From Thermothielavioides terrestris NRRL 8126 (lineage: Eukaryota > Ascomycota > Sordariomycetes > Sordariales > Chaetomiaceae), in NCBI RefSeq assembly GCF_000226115.1, contig NC_016457.1, positions 3,906,001-3,970,000 on the forward strand: DNA of 64,000 nt, written 5' to 3'. How positions within the stretch are numbered: position 1 is the first letter of the stretch; every line of letters begins with the position of its first letter. Of the stretch, positions 45,518-56,960 are shown piece after piece. The position numbers and the translations under genes are program-made. The notes under the pieces were generated by a model, which saw only the letters and a list, made by a program, of their open reading frames with translations, had not been told where the DNA came from and made no database searches.

Positions 45518-48500
45518 TCACACCGAAAACCCCTTCCGCCCCTCGACCAGCCCCTCAGACAACTTCGTCACGGCCGCCCACGCCGGCACAAACGCCAGCG
45601 CCTCGTCCAGCGCCGGGATCGTCCCGGCAACATTTGCATCGCTCCACATGCACACCACCGCGCCGTGCAACGCGCCTCCCTTCCCATCATCATCATCATC
45701 ATCCTCCGACGACCACCTCCTCCTTAACTCCCCATCACTACCCCCCAAATCGTAATGCCCCTCCACCCGATCCACAGGCGGCGGCGGCGTAGTTGTCATG
45801 TCCGCCTCGCTCAGCCCCCCCGATTCCCGACCCCCAGCCTCCTTCCACTCCACCTCGACCACCCACGGCCGGTCCCACTCGCGATGCCACAGCCGCAGAC
45901 TCGAGACGCCAGCCTCGGGGAACTGTCCGAACCGCTCGTCCCAGCCGGAGCTGCCCTGCACGCGCAAGCCCGCGACGGGGCGGGCGAACTCCACGAAGCA
46001 CGCCTTGGTGTTGTTGGCGGCGATCTCGATGCGCGCGCGCGCGACGCCGCCGTTGTTGCTGTTGCCGTCGGCCCCGCCTAAGCGGGTGGCGTTGACGGTG
46101 ACGAGGTCGTGGAGATCGGAGTCGCCGCCGCCGACGAGCCGCGGGGGCGTGGCCGCGCCGTCGAAGCAGCAGGTGACGAGGCCCTGGCGCTTGGGCGAGT
46201 CGGCGCACGACACGTTCCTGCCTGCGGCGGAGGGCAGCGCGGCGATGACGTCGCGGAGGTAGGTCTCGATGCCGGTGTAGCAGACGTGGTTGGTGCCGGC
46301 GTCCAGGTCGAGCGTGTGGACGAAGTAGACCTTGTAGCGGTTGCTGGCGGAGAAGGGGAAGGCGGCGAGGTTGTAGATCAGCGTGCCGGCGAAGATGACG
46401 AGGAGGAGCACGGGGATATGGTGCGTGACGCGGTGGATGAAGGGAGCCAGGGGCAAAAAGAGGAGAACGGTGCAGAGGGCCGCGATTAGGTAAGGGAGGA
46501 GCAGGCTGCTTCCGTCTGCGCCGGTTTGATGGACGGCATCGATGAGCATGAGCAAAGTCTGCCCGACCAAGATGATGGTAAAGGGGCCGAGGAGGAGGAA
46601 TTGCAGGAACCAGGCCCAGGAGGGGAGCCGGCCGGACCAAGCCTGCTCGTGCTCGAACGGCTCGTTGCCGAGCCCGCTGTCGCTGTATCGTCGGGCGCTG
46701 GTGACGAGCGCGGCTATGGAGCGGCGGTAATTTGTAGCGAATGTGGTGCGAGCCGGTTCACTTGCGGCGTTGCCGCCCACGAGCGGTGTGCGCTCTGTCG
46801 GGGCTTCGATGTCCGCGTCATCGTCCTCTGCATTCGGGTTGGCCGGCCCCGAAGCAGAGGCGTTCGACTGCCTCGTACCCGGCGGTGTCGGCTCCTGATG
46901 GGGTACCGGAGGCGGTAGCTGCGAAGGCGAAAGGTCGCCGTGGGAGCGTCCCCGATGCAAGTCCCTTGCCTCCTGCTCATCGCGCACTCGTCGAGCCCAG
47001 GTCCCTTTCTTGGGCAGTGCGAACAGCTCACAAAGCGCGATGAAGAGAGCCAGGAACACAGACGACTGAAGGAACACGAACATGTAGCCAGCCCCGATCC
47101 TCAGCCGGTCTTCCGCGACCGTGACAACAACGAGTATGGCCCATCCGAGGATGAACAGCCAGATCTGGACATAGCTTCTATGCAGCGCGCTGGGTCGTGC
47201 GAAGTTGGCGCCCCGCATAATGGCCCAGAAGGTAAAGTAGAACAGCGAAGTCATCATGGCCAATCTAATTTTTCCAAAGTCAGCGGGTGCTCTCTCGGGC
47301 AGTATGGCATGAGGATTTCTTACACAGAATACCGGCTGCTGTAGATGATGAAAGGGTTCACCTTTCTCATCAAGAACGCCGCTCCAAAGGTCAAAGAACC
47401 CGCCACGACAAGGGCGAACGGAAAGCGGAAGAAGCCCTTCCATCCACCAACTGACACAGGCTGCTCGTCAGGCTCGTCGTGTACCTTGGCGGCTGAGCTG
47501 AAAAGGTAGTACCGATCCACCCTGTGTAGAATGTAGGAGACGAGGATGAGGATCAGCGGCGTGGCAACCAGCACAGTCAGCGACCAAGCGAACATCCCCC
47601 TAAGACCGAAGAGTACAAATCCCTTGCCGAAGAGATCAAACCATACCCCGTCGCTTGGACTGCCGTTCTGCACCTTGCCGCGCGCTCCGTCGGGCCGGGG
47701 GCCAATGAAGGTATTCCCGGTGTCGCTGGATAGCTGAGTTGCCGTGTGGACGGAGGCAGACAACATGTGCCAGAGACTCCCCTGGGACGCGTGCCTCGCG
47801 TCGTCCTGGTTTGTGTGGTACCGGGCTCGGGGCTTGAAGAAAGCGAGGTCGAGCCCGCGTTGGCCGTACACGTCGTAGAGAACCGAATAGTCGGTGCCGC
47901 TCCGGATGAAGCCGAGACCAAAGGCATCCGAGCCTATCACGGTGCCGAAGGGATCCGGGGACCCAGCATAGGCGGCAGTCACCTCGCGGTCTGTGGTGCG
48001 GAAAAGAATGGCCCGGCCGCCGGCACCGGCGCCCTCGAGATTCAGGAAGGTGTGGATGTATGGCTGCAGAGGATGCTGTCCGAGCGCTCGGGCGCCGTAC
48101 AGATAGTCCTCCTCTCCGTTGTTGAGCATCACCACGATGCCCCTCTCAGGCTGGTTCTCGGGACGAGAGAAGTACTGGATCAGCTGCAGGCAAGTCACGA
48201 CGCCCATTCCGTCGTCTGTTGCTCCATACCCGGTAGAGACGCTGAGAATTGGTCAGCAATCTCGTACGTGCAAATACAAGGGGCAAAGATAGGGTCACAG
48301 AGCCTTACGAGTCATAATGAGCATTCACCAGTGTCAGCCCCTTCTTGTTGCGCCTGGAATTACGGGCGGCTTCCGCATCCCACCATCTGCCTTGGTCGTC
48401 GGCTCTACCCCTGATATACACAAGGATGTTTGTGCCTTCGAAATACGCGGCAACTTTGGGAGTGTTGGGATTTGCCACCACACCGGATGCCATAAGGAAG

Positions 48501-48914
48501 GTGCAGTTCGAGTTCATGTCGTCGAAAACGGTGACTGCAGCATCCGCATTGTTTGATCCAGTCCTGAAGCTCCCATGACGATCAGTTAAAGTTCAACCAA
48601 CATCCTCGGGACACCGGCACCCACCCGTCTGTTGTCCACTCGACGTCGTTCTCATCCAAGACCGAACGGATCCTCTGCAGCAGAAAGCTCCGGACATCGT
48701 CATTGTAGCGGCTGTTGTAGGGGTGGTAAGCCCGAGTAAGCGTGGTCAGGTCGAGCCAGGCTTGGGTGAGGTTGATGCCTGGCACCGGGGACTCATCGCT
48801 CGGTACTGGCGGCGTGTTCTCATTGATGACAATGATGGGTATGATCAGAGCCAGGTAGGTGACCGTTGTCCAGAATGTGACCGGCCCTGGCCGGAACGAG
48901 AACGGGTTCATCAT
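45518..48914 (-). CDS. PFF1: Vacuolar membrane protease, M28 metallopeptidase family (PFF1)
   Basis: Four exons: 48914-48625, 48563-48309, 48241-47324 and 47264-45518, giving 1,069 residues. Introns are 61, 67 and 59 bp, with TTTAACTGA and GCTGACC branch regions. A membrane helix near residues 13-35 ([18 protein letters not shown]) precedes the lumenal M28 peptidase domain, with the zinc ligands visible in [29 protein letters not shown] and [11 protein letters not shown]. About eight further membrane segments follow (for example [66 protein letters not shown]). The long C-terminal part carries several cysteines and a short Asp run. It should be a vacuolar zinc aminopeptidase-like enzyme; the fungal protein is known mainly by location. 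The start uses the first of two adjacent ATGs. Confidence 0.92.
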
Positions 48915-49944
48915 CTTGTCTGAGAAGCTCCGTAGAACGGTAGACCTCCTTGAGCGACCTGGTGCGAGTCAAGGCAGCGGATTGAAGGATGCCCCTTTGC
49001 CGCCCTTGCTCATGAACAAGGTCGCAGGCGGTTGAAAGGACGTGGGACGGGCGTAGATGAGAGGTCACCGGAGACTCGCGTCCAACTTCATCGGAGACAC
49101 TTATATACCAATGAAACCGACAACTGTTGTATCTAAGATGCGTCGGCTGGTATCCGTGACAATCTGCCTCTGCTGGTTGCCTGATGCTCGAGGGGCAGAC
49201 AGTCGCTCGGGCTGGGCGACGAGCTTGCACGTTTACTGACTGACGTGAGCTTCTCTCAAACAGCAGCTACTGCAGGCAGCTGTTGCAGCGGGCGGATCCG
49301 CAATAGCCGACGGGCGACCAAGGTGCAACAGCAGAGTCGGAACGGTTACCGAAGAATGGAAGTACCCAAAGGGGAACTGGAAACCAATGACGGATGAACC
49401 GCTGCCCTATAACTGTACTCCGTAGCCAGCGAAGCCGAGGGAGCTGGATGGGAGCTGGGGTGGTTTCAGTGGGGTCGCTCTCCCCACAGTTGCTCTTGCG
49501 GAGGCGGGAGCAGCAGAGGTGGGCCCAAGCTCCTTGGGTGATGTCACGAGAGAACCTTGCGGGCTTCAAAGCTGCAGGCGCCGAAAACATCGAATCGAAA
49601 CATGCATGATAGCCCGAACAGGCAAGTGAGCCTCAGCGAGGTAAGAAGGGCCAGCAGCGTTTTGGGCACATAATACCTGGTATTTTGACTACACTGGGAA
49701 TTTCAAGCTGGGAGCGCCGAATAGGTGATGGCCTGTCACAACTATTTGCGCACTTGAGCGCGGATGTAACGTCACCACCTCTGCGCCAAACAAAACTTCC
49801 AAAATAACATGTGAGGAAAAATAAGAATTCTCCGCGCTACTCGTTAGTCCCCAGTATTCTGCTGCTCACGTGGCGAGCGGCCCTGTCAACCTAGATACGC
49901 TGTGGAGTTAAGCACACACCATACCAGTCAGTATACCTTCGCCC
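48915..49944. other. Spacer between PFF1 and BBP, no gene seen
   Basis: Both neighbours run leftward, so this holds the PFF1 promoter and the BBP 3' UTR. The frames inside are shadows or short. Nothing recognisable is present. Confidence 0.5.
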
Positions 49945-52192
49945 TTAAGATACCGGAGGAGGCGGCGGCAGGTCCATGGGAGGAGGAGGCGGCGGCGGAG
50001 CATCGCCCGACGGCGGCGGAGGCGGGGGTGGAGGCGGAACGGCATTGGCGTACTGCTGAATGAGCGCATTCAGCCCGCCCGGAAGGCCGGGAGGCGCAGC
50101 ACCAGGAGGGGGAGGGGGAGGGGGAGGCAGGCCAGGAGGGGCGCCAGCCATTCCCGGAGGAGCACCAGGAGCGCCGTAACCGCCGTAGCTTGGGTAGCCA
50201 CCATATCCGGCTGGAGGTCCCATGGGTTGATGCCAAGGAGCAGTGCCGGGGGCCGAGGGGAGCGAAGGAGGCGCCGCGCCGTACGAGCTTTGACCAGGGT
50301 AATAGCTGTCGCCTCCATCGCGCCCATCGGCGCCGCGGTAGCCACGGTCGCGGTCGCGGTCTCGGTCGCGGTCTCGGTCGCGAACCCAGGGTGCCGGGCC
50401 GCCAGTAGGACCATTGCCGCCGTCTTGGTCGCGGTCGTTGTTCCGGACACGCCAAGGAGCCGGGGCGCCGGTCGGACCGCGCGCCCAAGGCCGAGCATCG
50501 CCTCCGCCGCCAGGAGGACCGTGAGATCCAGGGCCAGCTTCGATGCGCGCAGGAGCCGCCCCGGTTCCGCCGAGTTCCTGCATAAGTTGCTGCGATGTCC
50601 GTCAGTGTACCAGTCGCTCACATACCGTGACTGCGGTGGAATCAACATACCTCGTACTCGCGGTCCACAGCATCGCCTCCGCCGCCGCCGCCCAGGCGAC
50701 CACCAGGCCGGCCCATCGGACCGTCGTTACGCCAGCTGGAACCCCTCTGTCTATCCGGGCAATCACGAGCCATGTGGCCGGCATTGCCGCAGATACGGCA
50801 GATAATGTTGGCGGTGAAGTTCTGCCTCTCGGGACAATCGTACTTGCGGTGCCCGATCTGGCCACAGTTCTGGCATGCCTGGTTCTCGTCGTCACGGAGA
50901 GTCCCGTTCAAGGCGGCAAGCTCGCGCAGTTGGTTGCGCTTGAGCTCATTCTGGCCTTCGGGGATCGACGCGGCCTAGTGACTTAGTTAGCACCGCTGGC
51001 GTGCTGACAGTCAAGCAGGGGAGAAGGGTACACACCGTCTCGATGACATTGTGAATCAGCTTCTTCGCCTTGTTGACCTTCTCCTCCGTGTCGGCCATGA
51101 TCAAACAATGCAAATCTTCTTCCTGGTTGCTGGAGTGCGCAGCGTCAGAGCGGCCCTTCCCCTCTTTCACTGAGCCTTTTCCGCGGATGGCAATCTTGGC
51201 GCCAGATTCTGCTTCCATCTTCTTGAGTGTGTTGCCACGGGGTCCGATAAGTAAGCCAACTTGAAGAGGGAAGCTAAGTGTTAGTACAGTGGATCGAGAC
51301 AGAGAACAGCGTTCAAGTTAGTGTCCAGCAGGGTCAACCCGCAAGGCGCAGCATCACGAGAAAATGCTGACACAAGCGCCTGGCCAAGTACCTAAGGGAC
51401 GGAGGGGACGGGATGATCAAAGTGGTTAGAGAGGTTAGAGGGTTAGCAATCATACTGAAGTTAATCTCTGGGTAATCGTTCACCGGCACGTAGACCTTCT
51501 CTTGGGTCTTGGTGGGCCGGCGATAGTCCTGGGGCGGGTGATAGTTCGGAATCGTCTTCATGGCCTTTTCGATCAGTTTGTGACGCTCATCCTCCAGGCG
51601 TTTGCGGTAACGGTATTCGCGGGTGTTGATACGGCGACCATGGTTGTCGTACTGGGGCGGCGGCGATGGAGATCTGCGCGCACTCCCGTCAGCACTGGCA
51701 AATAGAGATTGAAACATATCAGTTCAACCAACATACCTGTCTCCGTCGGCGGGTACGACATCGTCGATTTTGAGCTTCTGCGTAATCTCTTCGATGCGCA
51801 AATGCAGGGTGTATGCTTCGAGCTGCTCGATGGTCATGTCGGCAACGATGGCAGTGGGAAGCCCCATCAGGCCGGCGGCCTTGTTCTCGGTCGCGTCGCC
51901 CCAGCGGTTGCGCTTCTTGCGACGCCTCGGTCCATCCTGCTCGGATCCTGTGAAGGAGTGTCAGCGCGACAGAGTGAAACCAGAAAAAATACACTGAGAG
52001 GCATGGAAGCGACCTACGCTCAGGGCTGCGGCCGCGCTTGACGTCGCGGTCGCCATTGGAGAGGCCATTGGAGAGGCCATTGGGCGATGCACTGCCGTTC
52101 GGGGCGCCGGCCTCTTGGACATCGCTGCCGAAGCGGCGCTTGCCCAAGGGGATGTTGTTCGATCCGGTGATACCTTGATTTCTCCACGCCAT
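49945..52192 (-). CDS. bbp: Branchpoint-binding protein BBP/SF1
   Basis: Six exons: 52192-52018, 51947-51737, 51673-51456, 51259-51036, 50974-50651 and 50589-49945, giving 598 residues. The introns are 70, 63, 196, 61 and 61 bp. Features in order: an N-terminal basic patch ([10 protein letters not shown]) of the type that binds U2AF65 in this family; a helix-hairpin region ([20 protein letters not shown]); [20 protein letters not shown]; the KH-QUA2 RNA-binding domain ([20 protein letters not shown], then [20 protein letters not shown], about 185-275); and two CCHC zinc knuckles, [14 protein letters not shown] and [14 protein letters not shown], near 310-345. It ends with a Gly-rich region, Arg-Asp repeats and a polyproline tail. 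BBP recognises the intron branch sequence during early spliceosome assembly, in the nucleus. Confidence 0.95.
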
Positions 52193-52551
52193 CTTGTCTG
52201 TGTGGTTCGCGACGGTATGCGATGTCGGTGGGAAAAGCGATGTGTTGTGATGGTTGAAGGCGACGCGATGCTTTTCACATCCTGGGCCAGATGCGGCAAA
52301 GGATTGAGCCAGCCCAGAATGTTTGCCACGAGCTGTGGGGCTAACTAAGCCAGTCTAGGCGTGCGAATTGTCACGTGATATCTTGCCCCGACGCTCCATC
52401 TGTACTCCAAGTTACACTATGTAAATTACCTAACCTACCTCTACCTTAGGCACTCGGTATTCCAGAAAGGCACTTCAATCCTCATGGTCATAAGAGTCAC
52501 CACTCAGCAGAGCTAACCCCCATTGCCCCGCCTACCATTATGGGAGAACGC
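52193..52551. other. Spacer between BBP and GST genes
   Basis: This 359 bp stretch contains the BBP promoter and the GST 3' UTR. It has no gene of its own. Confidence 0.5.
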
Positions 52552-53767
52552 TCATTTCTTCGCATCCTCAGCCATGCTCTGCTGCACCCAGGCCCTCGTC
52601 TCCGCGGCAGCCTTGTCCAGCTCCTCCTGCGTCTTGTTCCTGTTTTCCAGAGCCGTGTGCGGCTTCGGCACATGCCTGCCCTTCTCGCACGCTGGGCGGG
52701 CCACGATCCTGTCGACCCAAGCATTCAGGTGCGGGAACTCGTGGAGCGGGATGCCCGCCCAGTCTTTCAATTTTCGTTAGCAGGCCCCCAACTTTCGGAT
52801 CTGGGTCACACAACAACAACACAGGGCCAGAAAGGAGTCTCTCACAGGCAGAGGCGACCCAGCCCCAGCAGGCAAGGTCGGCGATGGTTAGCCGGTCTCC
52901 GACCAGGTAGCCCGACTTGGACTTGCTCAGCTGCGTCTCCATGACGCGGTACAGCCGGCGCGTCTCGTTCTGGTACCGGTTGATGCCGTACTGGATCTTC
53001 TCGGGCGCGTATCCTGGCCGTGTTGTCAGTCAACCAAGGGCCAGACTCGGGCTCGAAAATGGAAAACTCACGGGTGAAGTGGTTTGCTTGGCTAAACCCG
53101 CACGTTAGCCCTTCCCCGCATCACACGTCGCCGCAACAAGGTGAGCAGAGGCAGGGCATCACCCACCCTTGCATCGGCCCCAAGCCGCCCATCTGCCAAA
53201 ACAGCTGTTGTTGTCCCACACGCAAGTCAGCGTCATCTGGTACCGCACCGCGCGAGGCCGCACAACCGCTAGGCACATACCCAGTTGTTCACCTCCCAGT
53301 ACTCGCGCGAGCCCCGCGGGTACGACACCTTGTGCTCCGTGTCGTAGCGGTCCACGAGGTACTGCATGATGGAGCCGCTCTCAAACAGGCGGATGGTTGA
53401 GCCGTCGGTGAAAGTGTCGGTCAACGCGGGGATGCGGCCGTTGGGGTTGATCTCGAGGAACCATGGTTCCTTTGGCCCGGACAAACATGTCAGCCGAGTT
53501 TGGGGCTGGACGGGCTTTTCTAGCCGGCTTCCGGGTCTCTCGGGCCCGGGTTAAGAGCACCCATGCGGGCATACCTTTTGCGTGTTCTTCTGGAGGTCGA
53601 TGGCCGTGACCTGGTTTCACCTGTTAGCAACTGCGCTGTGTGCTGGAGTCAACGTGGTCCGGTCGTGCCTTGTACGGCAGGCCCAGCTCTTCCAGCAGCA
53701 TCGAGATCTTGATGCCGTTGGGCGTCTGGGCCGTGTAGAGGTGGATGTCGGACTTCGTCTCAGCCAT
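52552..53767 (-). CDS. Glutathione S-transferase, Ure2p/YfcG-like, seven exons
   Basis: Exons: 53767-53669, 53610-53575, 53469-53281, 53204-53167, 53091-53072, 53013-52846 and 52763-52552, giving 253 residues. One exon is only 20 nt (contributing QANHFT). Intron 1 appears to use a GC donor (AAG|GCACGA) with a GCTAAC branch and CCAG acceptor. The alternative GT donor 9 bases downstream adds ARPDH and is less like the family. The thioredoxin-fold half contains TAQTPNGIKISMLLEELGLP, EPWFLEINPNGRIPALTD and STIRLFESGSIMQYL, the signature of the Ure2p/YfcG-related transferases; the C-terminal helical half contains YLVGDRLTIADLACWGWVAS and a final Lys/Glu-rich helix. It should conjugate glutathione to electrophiles or reduce peroxides/disulfides in the cytosol. 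No prion-type Asn/Gln domain is present. Confidence 0.9.
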
Positions 53768-54955
53768 TCTGGCGGAGTTGACTGAGTGGTGGTGATCGGT
53801 GGTTGTGGAACTTGAACGGCGCAAGTGTGTCCCTAGCAAAGCAAGCCGGCGCATTAACTGAGGTGCTCGCTCAGGGAGTTTTTCGAGGGACAATGGGCTA
53901 GAAGTACGTCGAGAGTTTCAGGCCGGTTCGCACAAAGCTGTCTAACTACATCATATGCGGGGCTTAGAAATCCACTTATTTCTAGGCAATCTTCCATGCT
54001 CCGCAAGAAGGAGGGGAATGGGCGGACGATGTCACGCCCTTGGAAGGATCACACCAGTCCCATAGTCCTTTAGTAAGCCTTCACCAACATCTCCTTAGTC
54101 CGTTGCAGGGGAATTCACCCGCGACCGATTCCACTAGAGAGGGCAGCGCGCGGTCCGAGGTGCAACGTGAGCTGGCTCATTGCTGAGGAACCATTCCCCT
54201 CCAGCTGTCAAAGCGGGGCTCTGCGGAGCCAAGTCGAGCCGAGTCGCGTTTTACGCCGGGCCGAGCGAGCGATTCTGAAGAGGAAGTGCTACTCCTTCTA
54301 TCCAATAAGACTGAAAATAATTGGAAATGTGACGTGCAGTTTTTCTATGACGAAAGGTTCTTGAGCCTCTCCGGAAGTATACACAGAGTAAAGACTAAAG
54401 AGCACTGTCCAACGATCTCGGCTCCCGCTGAGCCGGAGGTAACGTTCGGTGTGGGGCCGTATTCGCTGTGATGAATGAGAACATCCCCTCGTCCTCTCGT
54501 GTTTTGTTATTTTCCGGCAAGGGGCCCCCGATCCGGCATGCTCCAGGCAACCGCGGTAGCACAAGCGACTGCTTCAGTCTCCATTACAGAGCCTACTTTC
54601 ACCTCCCGCGGTTAAGAACCGTTGCGGTCAATAACTAAAATATGTCCATATCTACAATAGCGGCGACCACACATATATGCTTGATCCCTCTAAGCGAACG
54701 ACTCAACCAAACGCGGAACCCTATGTAAAATGGAAAACCAGAGCCGGTCCTCAGTAGTGTGAACTCCCCAAACTCCATCCATGTGCAAGTCCTGTCCTAC
54801 CAAAACCCGTCCAGTTTTGTTGCCTCCGCCTTCGCCTACAGGAACACAGTCCAACGCAACGGTACACACACGTCCACACACACACACGTCCATGCACACA
54901 CACACACACACATACACACACTCGCACAAAACCCCCCTTCGTCCATCCGTTACTG
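53768..54955. other. Spacer with CA microsatellite, no gene seen
   Basis: The region lies between the GST start and the DCR2-like stop, both on the minus strand. It includes the GST promoter and the DCR2-like 3' UTR with a CA/GT repeat. A frame continuing past 54956 arises only by reading through an intron of the DCR2-like gene. Confidence 0.5.
54862..54926. repeat. CA/GT dinucleotide microsatellite
   Basis: Interrupted CA runs on the plus strand, beginning about 30 bases beyond the DCR2-like stop codon. In the messenger this is a UG-rich tract in the 3' UTR, a kind of sequence often found near polyadenylation sites. Confidence 0.85.
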
Positions 54956-56960
54956 CTACTTCTGCTGCTTCTGCTGCGGCTGCTGCGGCGGCGGCGGCGG
55001 TCCGGGCTGCCACTGCTGCCCCTCTCCCTCCTCCCCTTGCTCCTCCACCGCCGGCGGCGCGACCACCTTGCCGGCGTCGACCAGCATGAGCTCCTCGATG
55101 CGGCTGTCCGCGTCCGGGCCGTACTCGACGCGCTTCCAGGTGGTGATGCGCGCCTCGTTCATGTCGAAGTCGAAGACGCGGATCTTGCGGTGGAAGCCGC
55201 CGTAGCCGGCGTAGCCGCCGAAGCCCGCCGCGCCGGCGTGGCACATCCAGAGCGCCGGCGTGCCGTCCTCGGCGCGCGACAGCGCGCAGTACTCGTTCAC
55301 GTGGTCGCTGGTAAAAAAACGGGTTAGTCAAGGTGGGGGTGGGGGAGAGTTTTTTGGGTGTATTGTTTTTCGGGCTCACGTACTGCCCACAGCTGACCAT
55401 CACGACGCCCTCCTCGACCAGGGCGTCGTAGAAGCCCGAGTTATACGCCGGCGCGGTGCTGGGTTCCTTCCAGTCGCCGACGAGCGTCAGGTTCGGCGAC
55501 ACATACTCCGGGAGGGGGATGTGGATGAAGGCCACGTCCATGTGGTGGTGCGTGTACTCCTTGTGCTTCTTCTTGAGCCCCTGGGCCGTGCTGCGGAACC
55601 AGTCGATCTGGCTCTTCTTGATCCAGTCATAGCCCGGGTACTTGCGCTCGTTGGGCGAGTACGAGTGCGTGTCGAGCAGGTAGACCGTGATGGCCGAGTG
55701 GCCCGAGCTGCCGCGCGCCAGCACCTCGATGTAGTAGTTGCCCACTCCGTCGACGTCCAGGGGCCCGGCCTTGGACAGCGAGTACGGCAGCTTTTCGATC
55801 AGATCCATCTGCGCGGACCGAGACATGGAGCCCTCGTCGTCGTGGTTACCGAAGATGGAGACGTACGGGATCTTGTGTTTGATGAGCAGCTGCGCGTACT
55901 TGAAGATGGCCTGGGTCATGTTAGTGGGCCGCTCCGCGAGCGAGAAGACATAGCACATATTGCTGCCGCTCACCGTTTGCGCATCCGGTGCGGTGCCTCC
56001 ATTCACCTGGTCCCCGCTAAGCACGACCAAGTTCGGCCGCTCCTCCTCCAGGACCTTGGCCACAAAATCCAGCGTCCTCGGGTCCGCCTCGCACTTCCCG
56101 CCGTTCCAGTCCTCTGGCAGCGCATCCCGGCAGCGCCCAACCCCCGTACTCAGATGCAGATCCGCCAACTGCACGATCTTGAACCGCCCGTTCTCCCCAA
56201 TCTTGGGCGCGGGCTGGTACGGCTTCTCCTCGGGGCCCCTCCGGATGGTGACATGCGCAGGAGGCACGCCCGAGCCGGCATCCAGCAGCAACGCCGTCCC
56301 CGTGAACGACCACCCGGGCCGGGCCTCGACGGCATCGTCACCAAACAGCACGTCCACCCCCGTCACGGCATCCTTGGAGTCGCTCACGCCGCGCTTATTA
56401 CTCCTCTTGACCCACAGCCCGCCCGGTCTCGACTCCCACTTCCCCTCCCGAATCTCCTTACCATCATCCTCTCCTTTCCCCCCATGCTCCTGCTGCCCCT
56501 TCCCCGTCCACTTCCCCTTCTTCTCCTCCTCCGCAACGCTGGGGTCCAGCCTCCCGACGCTGACATCCACCACGACCTTATCCTCGGCGGTCAGCTCCTC
56601 CTCGCGCTTGCGCTGCACGTGCAGGTAGGCGGACGAGAACATGCCCTTGTTCAGGTACAGCTCCTTGTCGATGCGGTGCCAGACGGCCGGGTCGAGCTTG
56701 CACGAGGAGAACAGGTTGAGCGACGAGCAGGTGGTCAGCGTGATGTCGGTGACGACGGTGCCGGCGTGGTGCGTGGGCAGGTACTCGTGCAGGGCGTTCG
56801 GCAGCACGCGGAAGTTGCGGTCGAGGAAGAAGATGACGATGAAGGTGAAGACGGCCGCCGTGGCGGTCTGCACCATCGTGCGGACCTGGTTTGCGGGAGG
56901 GGGTTAGTTGTGCGGGCGGCCTGTGGGCGGGCTGGCAGAACCTACAATTCGCCGTGTCAT
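54956..56960 (-). CDS. DCR2-like calcineurin-type phosphatase, membrane-anchored
   Basis: Three exons: 56960-56946 (only 15 nt, MTRRI), 56885-55384 and 55307-54956, giving 622 residues. Introns are 60 bp (GTAGGT, CTAAC branch, ACCAG) and 76 bp (GTACGT...CCAG). The second join creates SCGHDHVNEYC, completing the metal-binding set: QLADLHLSTG, LSGDQVNGG, IFGNHDDEGSMS, AFIHIPLPEYV and GHDH. Reading straight through the intron instead destroys that motif. The start lies in an optimal context (CGCCACCACCATGA). An N-terminal hydrophobic helix (AAVFTFIVIFFLDR) suggests a type II membrane protein. Yeast Dcr2 affects cell-cycle entry and the unfolded protein response by dephosphorylating Ire1; the same role here is inference. 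The C-terminus is Pro/Gln-rich. Confidence 0.9.
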
